Shown piece after piece: positions 53,523 to 63,411 of a stretch of DNA of 64,000 nucleotides (the stretch's first letter is position 1; each line of letters opens with the position of its first letter). The notes under the pieces are model-generated. The model searched no databases. It saw nothing but the letters and a program-made list of their open reading frames with translations, and was not told the DNA's origin. This DNA comes from Myxococcus eversor (lineage in GTDB: Bacteria > Myxococcota > Myxococcia > Myxococcales > Myxococcaceae): positions 62,001-126,000 of the forward strand of contig NZ_JAAIXY010000026.1 of NCBI RefSeq assembly GCF_010894455.1, in the 5' to 3' direction. Made by a program: the position numbers and the translations under genes.

Positions 53523-55397
53523 ATGGGAGCCGGCCCCGCCCCTGGGCCGGATGGACACTCCCAGGCTTCGAAGGTGGACCGCGCCCGACATCCAGGTGAA
53601 GACTCCAGTTTCCACGAAGGGATAGCGACGATGGCGGAATGGTTGCGGTGGCGGGGAACTCCGGGGACGCAGGGGAGCTCCAGTGCCACGCTCTCTCCGG
53701 ACGTCTCCTCCGACAACACCGTCCCCGTGGGCGTCGAGGCCCCGGGCGTGCTGCTGGTGGACGACAACCCCGCCAACCTGGTGTCGCTGGAGGCCATCCT
53801 CGAGCCGCTCGGCGTGCGGCTGACGAAGGCTTCGTCGGGAGAGCAGGCGCTGCGCTTCCTCTTGCGCGAGGACTACGCCGTCATCCTGCTGGACGTGCGG
53901 ATGACGGGGATGAACGGCTTCGAGACGGCCTCCCTCATCAAGCAGCGCGAGCGCACGCGCAACGTCCCCATCATCTTCCTCACCGCGTACGGACGCGACG
54001 ACTCGGAGCTCGTCACCGGCTACTCCACCGGCGCGGTGGACTTCCTGCAGAAGCCCTTTCCGCCGGAAGTGCTGCGCTCGAAGGTGAATGTCTTCGTGGA
54101 GCTGTTCCGCGCGCAGCACCAGGTGCGTGCGCAGGCGGAGCTGTTGCGACAGAAGGAGTCGGAGGCGCGCGAACTGGCGCACCGCGCGGCGGGCCACATC
54201 GACCGGCTGCGCGACTTCACCGCGCGACTGTCGGAGGCCAGCACGGTGGCCGAGGTGTGCCGCGCGCTCTTCGAGCAGGGCCTGGTGGCCGCGGGCGCGA
54301 AGGCGGGCGCGGTGAATCTCCTGAATGACGAAGGGGACGCGCTCGAAATCGTGGACGCGGTGGGCTACCCCGAGCAGGTGCTGGCGAAGTGGCGCCGGAT
54401 TCCATTGTCCAACCCGGTGCCGCTCACGGAGGCGGTGCGCGAGCAGCGGCCCATCTGGCTGGGCTCGCTGGAGGACTGGCAGGGGCGCTACCCGCACCTG
54501 AACGCTTACGGCATCCACGAGTCCGCCATCGCCCTGCCGCTGTTGGTGAAGGGGCGTGCGCTGGGGGCCATTGGCCTGTCCTTCGCGCGGGCGCGGCTCT
54601 TCACGGAGATGGACCGGGCGTTCTTCTCCGCGCTGGCGCACGCGTGCGCGCAGGCGCTGGAGCAGGTGCGCCTCATCACCGAGGAGCGCCGCGTGCACGA
54701 GGAGCTGCGGAGGCGCGCGGAGTTCGAGCAGCAACTGGTGGGCATCGTCTCGCACGACTTGCGCAACCCGCTGGCGGCCATCTCCATGTCGGTGGGGCTC
54801 CTGGAGAAGAAGGGCGAGCTGTCCGACATGCAGCGGCGCACGGTGCTGCGCATCGGTCAGGCCAGCGAGCGCGCGGCGCGGATGATTCGAGACCTGCTGG
54901 ACTTCACCAAGGCGCGGCTGGGCGGAGGCATCGCCCTGCACCGCCAGACGACGGACCTGCGGGACGTGGTGACGCAGGTGCTGGACGAGGTGCAGGGCGC
55001 CCACCCCGGGCGGCACGTGCAGGTGGACGTGGCGTCGGACGTGCGAGGGGAGTGGGATCCAGACCGCATCGCCCAGGTGCTGACGAACCTGCTCTCCAAC
55101 GCGCTGGCCTACAGTCCGCCGGACGCGCCGGTGCGGCTGCGCACCTTCGGAGAAGCGGGCCACGCGCTCGTCAGCATCTACAACGGGGGGGACCCCATCC
55201 CCCACGAGCTCCTGTCGCGCCTGTTCGAGCCGATGACGCGGGGCATGTTGAAGGAGGGCCAGTCCAGCCGCAGCATCGGCCTGGGCCTCTACATCGTCCG
55301 GGACATCGTCCGGGGCCATGGCGGCAGCGTGGACGTGGTGTCCTCTCCAGAGGATGGCACCACCTTCACGGTGCGCCTGCCCCGGCTCCAGGGCTGA
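53523..55397 (+). CDS. Hybrid histidine kinase: REC-GAF-HisKA-HATPase
   Basis: The 624-residue cytoplasmic protein starts with a receiver (LLVDDNPANLVSL, Asp in VILLDVRMTGM, Lys in LQKPFPP). A coiled-coil linker, a GAF domain (AVCRALFEQGLVAAGAKAGA-like) and then the kinase core follow: SHDLRNPLAAI, DPDRIAQVLTNLLSNALAY and GLGLYIVRDIV. The domain order (receiver first) suggests that a separate kinase controls this one. The ATG at 53523 follows AAGGAG. The kinase core is closely similar to the two other kinases nearby. Confidence 0.88.
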   Translation: MGAGPAPGPDGHSQASKVDRARHPGEDSSFHEGIATMAEWLRWRGTPGTQGSSSATLSPDVSSDNTVPVGVEAPGVLLVDDNPANLVSLEAILEPLGVRLTKASSGEQALRFLLREDYAVILLDVRMTGMNGFETASLIKQRERTRNVPIIFLTAYGRDDSELVTGYSTGAVDFLQKPFPPEVLRSKVNVFVELFRAQHQVRAQAELLRQKESEARELAHRAAGHIDRLRDFTARLSEASTVAEVCRALFEQGLVAAGAKAGAVNLLNDEGDALEIVDAVGYPEQVLAKWRRIPLSNPVPLTEAVREQRPIWLGSLEDWQGRYPHLNAYGIHESAIALPLLVKGRALGAIGLSFARARLFTEMDRAFFSALAHACAQALEQVRLITEERRVHEELRRRAEFEQQLVGIVSHDLRNPLAAISMSVGLLEKKGELSDMQRRTVLRIGQASERAARMIRDLLDFTKARLGGGIALHRQTTDLRDVVTQVLDEVQGAHPGRHVQVDVASDVRGEWDPDRIAQVLTNLLSNALAYSPPDAPVRLRTFGEAGHALVSIYNGGDPIPHELLSRLFEPMTRGMLKEGQSSRSIGLGLYIVRDIVRGHGGSVDVVSSPEDGTTFTVRLPRLQG

Positions 55398-55661
55398 GGC
55401 TCGGGGGCGGGTGGGAGTCACGCCTTCCTGCCCCGTGGGGCAGTGGCGGTTGTCACCCAGGGTGCACTTTGCTCTCGGAGACGGGTGGGGACGGGGGACG
55501 TGGCGCGCGCCACACAGTGCTTACGGGTGAGCACTGCGGGAATCGCTGTACCCGAGGACAAGTTCGCGACACCTCGGACATGGCACTCTCTGCCAACGCG
55601 CGTTCCGCCCCTCAGTCTCCGCACGTGGACTGGCGGGGTGCTGGGCGCCGGGGGGAAGTCG

Positions 55662-57596
55662 ATGGTGAGCCTGTCGTCGTTGCCAGGGAATGCCTTGGCA
55701 CGGTCGCTCCATGCCGCAAGTCCCGCACCGTGCATGCGCTTGGAAGCGCTGCGGGGACCGGCGGGCGAGGTGCTCGACTTCCAGGGGTCGTCGCTCAACG
55801 CGGCCGCGGAGCACTTCGTCCATGACTGGGGCGTGCCCTCCTGTGTCTCTCGCTGGGTGCAGCAGGGCATGCGCGGCGTGGAGCTGGAGGCGTGCGTGCG
55901 CGTCTGGGCCACCGGCGTGCCCCTGTCCGCGACGCTGCGGCTGTCCCGGGACGGGCTGGAGGCGTGCTTCCAGGTGGTGGGCATCAAGGAGTCGGAGGGC
56001 CTGGCCCTGTGGCTTCTGGAGCCGTCGCCGGAGGACGCGGCGGGGCTGCGCGACACCTTGGAGCGGGAGCGCGAGGCTCGACGGCGCGCGGAAGGCGCAC
56101 TGGAGGGCGCCAGGGACTTGCAGGCCCGCGAGGAGCTCCTGCGGCTGGCCCTGTCCAAGGCCCGCATGGTGGCGTGGGAGTGGACGGAGGCGCGGCGCGC
56201 GGTGACGTGGTCCCCGGACGCGGAGGCGTTCTTCGGTCAGGCGCCCGCGTCGCTGGGCACCTCGCTGCCGGCCTTCCTGTCCTGCGTGGTGGTGGAGGAC
56301 CGACCCAAGGTCGCGCGCGGAATCGAGCAGGCGCTGGCCGTGGACGGGGCCTATGCGCTGAAGTTCCGCTGCCGTCATCTGGACGGCACCACCCATTGGT
56401 ACGAGGCGGTGGGGCAGAGCTTCCACGAGGGGGAGCGGCCGCACCGCATGGTGGGCGTGGTGGCGGACTGCACGGAGCGCGAGCAGGCGGAGGCCACGCT
56501 GCGGGAGGCGGAGGAGCGCTACCGGCTGGCCGCGCGCGCCACGCATGACGTGCTCTGGGATTGTGATTTGGCCACGGGGCGGGTGCGGTGGGACGCGGGG
56601 CAGGAGGAGCTGTTCGGCTATGGACGCGACGCCTCGGACCATGACCTGGGCTGGTGGACGCAGCGGCTGCACCCGGACGAGCGCGACGCGGTGGCCACCA
56701 GCCTGCGCGACTTCACGGCGTCCACCCGGGCCGCGTGGCAGGCCGAGTACCGTTTCCTGCGCAACGACGGAACCTGGGCGCACGTGTTGGACCGGGGCGT
56801 GCTGTCGCGTGACGCGGCGGGCCGGCCGGTGCGGATGATTGGCTCGATGATGGACATCACCGAGCGCAAGCGCGCGCTGGAGCGGCTGGCGGAGGAGGCG
56901 GAGTTCCGCGAGCGCTTCATCGGGATTCTCGGCCACGATTTGCGCAACCCCCTCAACGCGATAACCCTGTCCGCCCGGGCCTTGCGCCGCCGCGCCGCCA
57001 TCAGCTCCACCCAGCAGCAGATGGCTCAGCGCATCGAAGCCTCCGCGGAGCGGATGGGGACGATGATATCGGACATCCTGGACCTCACGCGGGCCCGGCT
57101 GTCCGGGGGCATCCCCTTGCAGGTGGCGCCCGCCAACCTCTCCACCGTGTGTCAGCAGGTGGTGGAGGAGCTGTCCGCCGTCCATCCGGACCGCTACATC
57201 GCCTTCGACGTGGACGGCCGTTGTGACGGGCTGTGGGACGCGGACCGGCTGGCCCAGGTGCTCAGCAACCTGGTGGGTAACGCGCTGGAGCACGGCGCCC
57301 AGGATGCTCCCGTGCTGCTGCGGTGTCTGGATTACGAGACGCGCCAGGTGGTGGAAGTCACGAACCCCGGGGCGCCCATCCCCGCGCCGCAACTGGCCAC
57401 CCTGTTCGACCCGTTCCGTCAGGCCGGCGCCGCGCGCGAGAAGGGCCGACGGCGGGGGGGGCTGGGACTCGGGCTCTTCATCGTCCGGGAGATTGTCCAC
57501 GCGCATGGTGGCAGCGTGGACGTGCGTTCCTCCGAGCTGGATGGGACGACGTTCACCGTGACGCTCCCGCGTGACGCGCGCCGCGCGCCGCGGTGA
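55662..57596 (+). CDS. Soluble PAS histidine kinase
   Basis: The 644-residue cytoplasmic kinase carries PAS-like domains ([22 protein letters not shown] and [19 protein letters not shown]), a PAC-like segment with [13 protein letters not shown], then a dimerisation and H-box [11 protein letters not shown] and an ATPase domain ([32 protein letters not shown]). The ATG at 55662 is chosen because it has a GGGGGAAG site; a longer frame reaches 55443 without domain support. It has the same HDLRNPL H-box as its two neighbours, so the three are probably paralogues. Confidence 0.86.
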   Translation: MVSLSSLPGNALARSLHAASPAPCMRLEALRGPAGEVLDFQGSSLNAAAEHFVHDWGVPSCVSRWVQQGMRGVELEACVRVWATGVPLSATLRLSRDGLEACFQVVGIKESEGLALWLLEPSPEDAAGLRDTLEREREARRRAEGALEGARDLQAREELLRLALSKARMVAWEWTEARRAVTWSPDAEAFFGQAPASLGTSLPAFLSCVVVEDRPKVARGIEQALAVDGAYALKFRCRHLDGTTHWYEAVGQSFHEGERPHRMVGVVADCTEREQAEATLREAEERYRLAARATHDVLWDCDLATGRVRWDAGQEELFGYGRDASDHDLGWWTQRLHPDERDAVATSLRDFTASTRAAWQAEYRFLRNDGTWAHVLDRGVLSRDAAGRPVRMIGSMMDITERKRALERLAEEAEFRERFIGILGHDLRNPLNAITLSARALRRRAAISSTQQQMAQRIEASAERMGTMISDILDLTRARLSGGIPLQVAPANLSTVCQQVVEELSAVHPDRYIAFDVDGRCDGLWDADRLAQVLSNLVGNALEHGAQDAPVLLRCLDYETRQVVEVTNPGAPIPAPQLATLFDPFRQAGAAREKGRRRGGLGLGLFIVREIVHAHGGSVDVRSSELDGTTFTVTLPRDARRAPR

Positions 57597-57659
57597 TGTT
57601 TCAAGGGCGTCTCGCGGTGTGTCACTGACAGTGAATCAGCGTCAACCGTGAGTCGATAC

Positions 57660-57685
57660 ACGGCTGAAACGTCAGCCGTTTATCG
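57660..57685 (+). terminator. Candidate terminator after the PAS kinase gene
   Basis: A perfect 8-bp stem (ACGGCTGA / TCAGCCGT) with loop AACG is followed by TTAT. It lies 63 bp after the stop. A second short palindrome (TCACTGACAGTGA, about 57622) precedes it. Confidence 0.5.
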
Positions 57686-57817
57686 AAAGCCTTGTCGGAC
57701 GCACGACCCCAACGGAAGAATTGCACGTGAGTACACCTGTCGCCCTGGGCGGGAAGCACTACCCGTTGTCTTGGCCGCGAGAAACCGCGCGGTCACCCCC
57801 AACGCGGAGACAGTCAC

Positions 57818-58804
57818 ATGCGCCAGTGCTTCAGCCGTTTCGAGTCCCGTCCGTCCTTCCTTCGTGAATTGACCGCGTGGGGGTTGCCCGCGCTCCTGAG
57901 CATCACCATCGGATGCGGCCCGGCGGGGCTGGGAGGGGGCGAGCCGAGCGAGTCCCTGGGCGCCCACGAAGACGGCCTGGTGTCGATGAATGGCTTGTCG
58001 ACGAACGGGCTGAGCACGAACGGTTTGTCGACGAACGGGTTGAGCACGAATGGCCTGTCGACGAACGGTTTGTCGACGAACGGGTTGAGCACGAATGGGG
58101 TGTTCAATACATGGTTCACCGCCAATCCAGCCGAGGCGGAAATGCTGATGCGGTATGTCGCCCGCTGTGCATTGTCTTCAAATCAATCCCTGACGTACAC
58201 TCATGGCGGAACGACGTACTCATGGCCCGGCGCGTTGGGGCTGGCGCCGGGGTGGACGGGGAGCGCGTCGGGCTCGCAGCCGCAGCCGGCGACGGTGGCG
58301 GAGCAGCAGGTGGTGTCCGCGTGTCTGGCGGCGCACGCGAACAAGTTCGGCGTGCACGTGAACATCTCCGTGCTGGGCAAGGGCGCGACGAACGTGGCGA
58401 TTCCCTCCAGCACGGAGGAGATGCAGCTGTTCAGCCAGAAGGAGGCGTGCTTCTTCGGCAACCTCTTCAACAACGAGGGCCTCTTCGCGGCCAACGACAC
58501 CAGCTACCTGGCCTATGACCAGAGCACGGTGCGCACCTGCGGCCTGTCGTCGTGGAGTGGCGACTCCGCGTGCGCGCCCGCGATTACGCACGTGGGCTCC
58601 TGCCTGGACTACTGCCAGCTGGATGCGTCGCGGACGTCGTACAAGAGCTGCACGTTCAACGGGAAGGTGTACCGCCCCATCAATACCCGCATCCGTCCCC
58701 AGGACATCTACCAGTGCGGCGACGGCGTCTGCCAGATTTCGGAGAAGTGCGGCACGGGTGTCACCGCGAACAGCTGCGCGGCGGACTGCGGCGCCTGCCA
58801 GTAG
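57818..58804 (+). CDS. Secreted lipoprotein with NGLST repeats and Cys-rich C terminus
   Basis: The 328-residue protein has a lipoprotein signal ending SITIGC. Seven copies of NGLST follow directly after the linker (about residues 58-92). The remaining part has scattered Cys residues and ends in CGDGVCQISEKCG...DCGAC, a pattern seen in Cys-rich myxobacterial surface proteins. Function is unknown. It is probably displayed on the outer membrane. It is a single-gene unit with the next gene 242 bp away. Confidence 0.78.
   Translation: MRQCFSRFESRPSFLRELTAWGLPALLSITIGCGPAGLGGGEPSESLGAHEDGLVSMNGLSTNGLSTNGLSTNGLSTNGLSTNGLSTNGLSTNGVFNTWFTANPAEAEMLMRYVARCALSSNQSLTYTHGGTTYSWPGALGLAPGWTGSASGSQPQPATVAEQQVVSACLAAHANKFGVHVNISVLGKGATNVAIPSSTEEMQLFSQKEACFFGNLFNNEGLFAANDTSYLAYDQSTVRTCGLSSWSGDSACAPAITHVGSCLDYCQLDASRTSYKSCTFNGKVYRPINTRIRPQDIYQCGDGVCQISEKCGTGVTANSCAADCGACQ
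57989..58093 (+). repeat. Seven tandem 15-bp repeats encoding NGLST
   Basis: Seven in-frame 15-bp units encode Asn-Gly-Leu-Ser-Thr. Codons for Leu and Ser alternate between units (TTG/CTG, TCG/AGC), so the tract was made by duplication of one or two starting units and then drifted. A truncated eighth unit (Asn-Gly) follows. Confidence 0.95.
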
Positions 58805-59046
58805 GGGAAGCAGGCGGACTTCGGACCCGCGGCTCCCCCCGCCGCGTGGGTCCATGAAGGGCTGGCCGGAGCTCCTCCGGCGGCGATATGTCCGGAAGTC
58901 GCAGGCGTTCCCGCCCCGAAGCACCCTGGGGGCGGAGGTTCATTCCCGCCGCGACAACATGCCACACGGCGTTTGCTCCCGGGGCTGGTACTCCTGCAGT
59001 CCGTAGCGGTGCGCTCCTCGCATCCGCCCCCGTGGAGGTCGATTCG

Positions 59047-59907
59047 ATGAACGCCGTCTGGAAGCCCGCGTCCTGGGCCCTCGTGCCCTTCCTCCTGCTC
59101 ACGCAGGGCTGCGGTGACGACGAGAAGAAGAGCGACAAGACCTACACCGTCCGTTTCAGCCCCCAGGTGCGGCAGGAGGCCCTGCGGTGTGGGACCACCT
59201 ACCCGGATATCGGCACGTCGCGCGGCGTCATCGAGCTGCTCGACTTCAAGATGTACCTGCGTGACGTCACCCTGGTGCGCGCCAATGGCGAGCGCCACGC
59301 GCTGACGCTGGCGCAGGATGGGACGTGGCAGCGGGACGCGATTGCCTTGCTGGACTTCGAGGATGGCACCGGGGCGTGCACCACGGGCAGCTCGGAGACG
59401 CACCGCGAGGTGGTGGGCACGGCGCCGGAGCACGACGACTACACGGGCCTGGAGTTCAAGGTCGGCCTGCCGCCGGAGCTGAACCACCTGGACGCGGAGG
59501 CCGAGCGCGCGCCGCTGAACGTGGCGCCGATGTGGTGGAGCTGGCAGGGTGGCTACAAGTTCGTGGCCCTGGACATCCGCTCCCAGGCGAACGAGAGCTT
59601 CTACTTCCATATGGGGGCCTCGGGGTGTCGGGGCTCGGTGCCGGACGGCTTCACCTGCACGGCGGACAACCAGGCGACCATCACCCTGGCGGGCTTCGAC
59701 CCGGAAGAGAACCACGTCGTCCTGGACCTGGCGGGGCTGTACTCGGAGCTGGACGTGAATCGCGTCCCGAACGGAACGACGGACATGATGCCGGGGTGCA
59801 TGTCGGGCGCGAGCGACCCGGAGTGCCCGGTGCTCTTCTCGCAGTTCGGCCTGGCCGCGGATGGCAGCCCCAAGGCGCTGCCGACGACGTTCTTCCGGGT
59901 CCGCTGA
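59047..59907 (+). CDS. MbnP-like lipoprotein (four-Cys, metallo-mystery-pair protein)
   Basis: The 286-residue protein has a lipoprotein signal (lipobox LTQGC, Cys 22). The mature part matches the four-Cys MbnP family: GVIELLDFKMYLRDVTLV, GLEFKVGLPPELNH, and PMWWSWQGGYKFVALDI (Trp 163, 164, 166). Cysteines at 48, 111, 194, 204, 251 and 260 may form disulphides. In the Methylosinus system, MbnP binds copper and a Trp is oxidised to kynurenine by MbnH; the same chemistry is inferred here. The partner gene follows 30 bp later on the same strand. Confidence 0.85.
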   Translation: MNAVWKPASWALVPFLLLTQGCGDDEKKSDKTYTVRFSPQVRQEALRCGTTYPDIGTSRGVIELLDFKMYLRDVTLVRANGERHALTLAQDGTWQRDAIALLDFEDGTGACTTGSSETHREVVGTAPEHDDYTGLEFKVGLPPELNHLDAEAERAPLNVAPMWWSWQGGYKFVALDIRSQANESFYFHMGASGCRGSVPDGFTCTADNQATITLAGFDPEENHVVLDLAGLYSELDVNRVPNGTTDMMPGCMSGASDPECPVLFSQFGLAADGSPKALPTTFFRVR

Positions 59908-59937
59908 CCTCCGGCGGGTGACATGAGGAGTGCCAGG

Positions 59938-61077
59938 ATGTTCCACGCATGGAAGGTGGGCGCCGCGTTGGGCGCGCTGATGCTGGTGGGGTGTGGCGGC
60001 GAGGAAGGCGCGCCGCCTCCCGCGCCCTATGCGTGGAAGTTGCCGGTGGGCTTTCCGGAGCCCTTCGTTCCGGCGGACAACCCCATGTCGGACGCGAAGG
60101 TGGAGCTGGGGCGCCACCTGTTCCACGACAAGAGGCTGTCGGGCAACGGCACCATGGCGTGTGTGAGCTGCCACGAGCAGGCGCGGGCGTTCTCGGATGG
60201 CAAGCCGACGCCCCGGGGCTCCACGGGAGACCACGTCGCGCGCAACTCGCCAGGGCTGGCCAACGTGGCGTACCTGGCCACGTACACCTGGGCGAACCCG
60301 CTGCTGGAGACGCTGGAGTCCCAGGCGCTGGTGCCGCTGTTCAACGAGTTCCCCACGGAGATGGGCGTGGCGCCCCGGCTGGAGGAGGTCTTCCAGCGGC
60401 TGAGGGACGATGTGAAGTATCAGGAGCTGTTCCGCGAGGCGTATCCCGGCAAGGCGGAGCTGGTGGACCGCGAGACGGTGGTGAAGGCGCTGGCGTCGTT
60501 CCAGCGCACGCTGTTGTCGGGCAGCTCGCCGTATGACCGCTATCTGCGGGGCGAGCGGGAGGCGCTGACGCCCGAGGCGCGGCGGGGCATGGAGCTGTTC
60601 TTCGGGGAGCGCGCGGAGTGCTACCACTGTCACAGTGGGAGGCATCTCTCGAACTCGTTCCGTTCGAAGGACTCGGTGCTGCCGAACATGCAGTTCTTCA
60701 ACACGGGGCTGTACGACTTGGATGGGCGGGGCGCGTACCCGTTGGACAACCCGGGCCTGTTCGAGTTCACCCAGCGGGTGGAGGACCAGGGCCGCTTCCG
60801 CGTGCCGCAGCTGCGCAACGTGGAGCTGACGGCGCCGTACATGCACGACGGCAGCATCGCCACGCTGGAGGCGGTCCTCGACCACTACATGGCCGGTGGG
60901 CGCAACGTGACGGAGGGGCCGTTCGCGGGAGATGGCCGGGCGAACCCGAACAAGGACCCGTTGGTGCGGCCGTTCGAGCTGACGGAGTCGGAGCGCGCGG
61001 ACCTCATCGCGTTCCTGAAGAGCCTCACGGACGTGGAGTTCACGCGCGACGCGCGGTACTCGAACCCGTGGGAGTGA
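59938..61077 (+). CDS. MbnH-like dihaem cytochrome c peroxidase family lipoprotein
   Basis: The 379-residue protein has a lipoprotein signal (LVGC about residue 19), then two haem c sites CVSCH (75-79) and CYHCH (228-232), as in bacterial dihaem peroxidases. Conserved patches include LGRHLFHDKRLSGNGTMACVSCH and RVPQLRNVELTAPYMHDG. It should work in the periplasm on its partner MbnP and form a high-valent iron state. The ATG at 59938 is preceded by AGGAG; the ATG at 59923 is an alternative. It converges on the minus-strand immunity gene. Confidence 0.86.
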   Translation: MFHAWKVGAALGALMLVGCGGEEGAPPPAPYAWKLPVGFPEPFVPADNPMSDAKVELGRHLFHDKRLSGNGTMACVSCHEQARAFSDGKPTPRGSTGDHVARNSPGLANVAYLATYTWANPLLETLESQALVPLFNEFPTEMGVAPRLEEVFQRLRDDVKYQELFREAYPGKAELVDRETVVKALASFQRTLLSGSSPYDRYLRGEREALTPEARRGMELFFGERAECYHCHSGRHLSNSFRSKDSVLPNMQFFNTGLYDLDGRGAYPLDNPGLFEFTQRVEDQGRFRVPQLRNVELTAPYMHDGSIATLEAVLDHYMAGGRNVTEGPFAGDGRANPNKDPLVRPFELTESERADLIAFLKSLTDVEFTRDARYSNPWE

Positions 61078-61083
61078 GAGAGG

Positions 61084-61554
61084 TCAGGCTTCGTCGTCGG
61101 GGAGCAGCCTGCGTAGAAGCTCGTCGTCGGGTCCGAGGGGACGCCATCCCGCGGGCGGTGGATTGGCGAGAAGGGCATCACCCGCCAGTTGCACACGGGT
61201 TTCATGCGTTTCTGGGACGATGCCGGACCAGAGCCCGAGCGCCTTGGCGACCCTGAAGCGGTTGTCGTCATCCAGCACGGCCGGCCAACCCTCAGGGAGG
61301 CTTCCCCACAGCTCGCGCACGAGATGTCCGCGAACCAAGCGGGTCACTTTCTTGCTGCGCACCGCTTCGGCCACCAATCCATCGTACACCTGAACTCCGG
61401 CAACGTCGTCCGGACCCAGTTCCTCGGCCAATGCCACCAACGATGCGGTGGGACGGGCCTCGGCAAAGGCCGTGAGTGAGTCGTAGCCGCGCTCACGGAC
61501 GCGCTCATACAAGCGGGCCTTCCAGTTCTCCCGCCATGAACGTCCGTCGGTCAT
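61084..61554 (-). CDS. Putative immunity protein for the adjacent SitA-like toxin
   Basis: The 156-residue protein is soluble and acidic, with no recognised family. Readable patches are AEARPTASLVALAEELGPDDVA and WPAVLDDDNRFRVAKAL. Its start overlaps the toxin stop as ATGA (61551-61554), the usual toxin-immunity arrangement. The role as immunity protein is inferred from position only. Confidence 0.6.
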   Translation of the reverse strand: MTDGRSWRENWKARLYERVRERGYDSLTAFAEARPTASLVALAEELGPDDVAGVQVYDGLVAEAVRSKKVTRLVRGHLVRELWGSLPEGWPAVLDDDNRFRVAKALGLWSGIVPETHETRVQLAGDALLANPPPAGWRPLGPDDELLRRLLPDDEA

Positions 61555-63068
61555 CGGCTCCTCCCCTTCGTGAACATGAGTGGGACTTTGTAGAACTGCA
61601 TACGCTCCGCGACGATGTCCAGGACCTGATTCCGCGTCAACATCCGGCCTGCCCTGGACTCAGCGTCGCGTAGCGTCTTCATGATCATCCGGTTCCACTC
61701 ACCGGGCCACACGCGCCCCAGCTTCCAGTTTCCTCCGCCGTGAATGGCCTCGTGGTGGGCCTGCTCCAGCCGGACGCAGAACTGGTCGATGTCCATGTCG
61801 CCCTTGAAGCCGCGCTGCTCGAACCACTCCCGGTGCTCCTTCGGGAGGACGTGGTGCTTCGGAGCGTCGGACATGCCCGCTCCTGCCTTGCCCGTCACCC
61901 GCATGCCCCGCACCTCCGGACTGTCCCCCAGCGCCTCGCGCACGCCCTCGGGCAGGTCTTGATGGGCCTGAGCCATCATCACCTGACCCCCGTGGATGCG
62001 GACGGCCGTGCTGACGGCGGGGAGGGAGATGACGCCCGCCTGTACGAGCCTTCGCATCAGCTCCACCCACTCGGCGGAGACAACGATGCGTGAGCCCGCC
62101 ATGACACCCCCTGAACTCATCGCGAGGCCCACGCCGAGCGTCGCGGGTGCGGCCGGGGGAAGCCGGGGCAGCGACATCTTCAGCGAGGAAATCAGGGTGA
62201 CCATCTCCAACACCTGCACGGCCACCAGAACCTTGCCGCCGTCCTCCATGGCCGACTGTCCATCCGAATGAATCGCGTTGAACTCCCGGGTCAATGTCCC
62301 CATCAGCTCGGGCATCGCGAGTGCCGCGGCCTCGACACGGTCCGGGTCCTGGGAAGCGAGGTCCGCCAACGGGGGCTCCACCAGACCCCGGACACGGTTG
62401 AGGTCCACGAACTGCTTCTCGAAGCTGCAGATGAAGCACTCCCGGAGCAAGGCATCGGTGAGCTGGAGGAAATCAACCCAGGTGGAGAGCAGCAGTGTGC
62501 CGAACATCGCGGCCTGGAGCCGTGGCCCCGTCATGCGCAGGACGCCCAGCTCCATCTCCGGGTTCTCCACTTCCGACGCGGCCCCAGCCATCACCGTCGC
62601 GCTTCCGAGCGCACCGCGAATCCACGTCACCTGTTTGGAGCCAAGGCGGAGAAAGCGCATGAACACCTCGCCGTTGATGGCCCGGCCATCAAAGCCGGGC
62701 CGACGCGTCGCAATCATGGACAACGCGGACTCGACCCTCTCCAGCGAGCCCTTCATCTCGTCAATGGACTCGAGGATTGCTTGTCGAGTCAGCGTGGCGC
62801 TCCGCGCTCCGCCTCCGATGGCTCCAGCCACAGTGCCAGGCCCAGCCCGCGTTGCGTCGCTTCGTGGCCCCCGATGCCGCCACAACCGTTGTCCTGCTTC
62901 GGGTCCCGCGATGGCGTGCGGGCGTTCGTCGCTCGGCTCCCCTTCCCAAGCGGGGGACGAGGCTGCACGCGGCGCGTGGTTCAGCGTTCCGTCGCGCCCG
63001 GGCGCATGAGTCACCGAGGCGCATCCCGTGGCCAGCAGCACTATGGCCAGCAAGGCGTTGGCGCGCAT
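61551..63068 (-). CDS. SitA-like polymorphic toxin lipoprotein with DUF2380-type nuclease-like domain
   Basis: The 505-residue protein has a lipoprotein signal (lipobox LATGC, Cys 16). The middle is helical with hydrophobic segments (about 270-330). The C terminus carries KHHVLPKEHREWFEQRGF (His 405-406), then QAHHEAIHGGGNW (about 437-445), motifs of the DUF2380/TIGR02269 lipoprotein toxins of myxobacteria and suggestive of an HNH/endonuclease VII-like fold. Toxins of this type move between cells by outer membrane exchange. The GGGGGTGG stretch before the start is the end of a transposase fragment, so the upstream region looks rearranged. The frame runs upstream without stop to 63611, but the lipoprotein signal fixes the start. 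Confidence 0.82.
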   Translation of the reverse strand: MRANALLAIVLLATGCASVTHAPGRDGTLNHAPRAASSPAWEGEPSDERPHAIAGPEAGQRLWRHRGPRSDATRAGPGTVAGAIGGGARSATLTRQAILESIDEMKGSLERVESALSMIATRRPGFDGRAINGEVFMRFLRLGSKQVTWIRGALGSATVMAGAASEVENPEMELGVLRMTGPRLQAAMFGTLLLSTWVDFLQLTDALLRECFICSFEKQFVDLNRVRGLVEPPLADLASQDPDRVEAAALAMPELMGTLTREFNAIHSDGQSAMEDGGKVLVAVQVLEMVTLISSLKMSLPRLPPAAPATLGVGLAMSSGGVMAGSRIVVSAEWVELMRRLVQAGVISLPAVSTAVRIHGGQVMMAQAHQDLPEGVREALGDSPEVRGMRVTGKAGAGMSDAPKHHVLPKEHREWFEQRGFKGDMDIDQFCVRLEQAHHEAIHGGGNWKLGRVWPGEWNRMIMKTLRDAESRAGRMLTRNQVLDIVAERMQFYKVPLMFTKGRSR

Positions 63069-63290
63069 GGCCCACCCCCAACTTGAGCGTGCTGAACCAG
63101 CTCTCCATGGCCGCGTTGTCGTAGCCGTTGCCGCATCGGCTGATGCCGTGCCTCGCCAGAACGTGCGGGTAGTGCTCACCGGCGTATGTGCTCCCCTGGT
63201 CCGTGTGGTGCAATAGCCTACCAGTCCGCCGCGCTGTACGGCGACGCCGGAGGGGCGCATGAGTTGACGGCGCGGCGGCACGCCATGGCG
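63069..63290 (-). pseudogene. IS3-family transposase (OrfB) fragment
   Basis: Minus-strand translation near 63213-63075 reads LLHHTDQGSTYAGEHYPHVL, then GNGYDNAAMESWFSTLK, a signature of the IS3 integrase core (DDE). The catalytic D of HHTDQG and E of AAMESWF are present but the remaining C terminus is missing. Upstream the similarity is lost or shifted to another frame (MACRRAVNS, near 63240-63290). Inverted ends of an IS were not found. It abuts the SitA-like start exactly at 63069. Confidence 0.8.
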
Positions 63291-63411
63291 CCCGTGCCTC
63301 GACGCAATACCTCCCGAGGGGGATGTCCGTCCCCGGAGTCTTCGGGTGTCATCCCCGGAGATGAGGCGCATCGCTCGTTGATGCGCTGACGGCTGTCTTC
63401 TGGGGCCATCC

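Noticed and set aside
62268-63086. A 272-residue plus-strand frame opposite the SitA-like toxin
   Set aside because: No domain or signal is seen, and the minus-strand lipoprotein signal plus the HH motifs are convincing.
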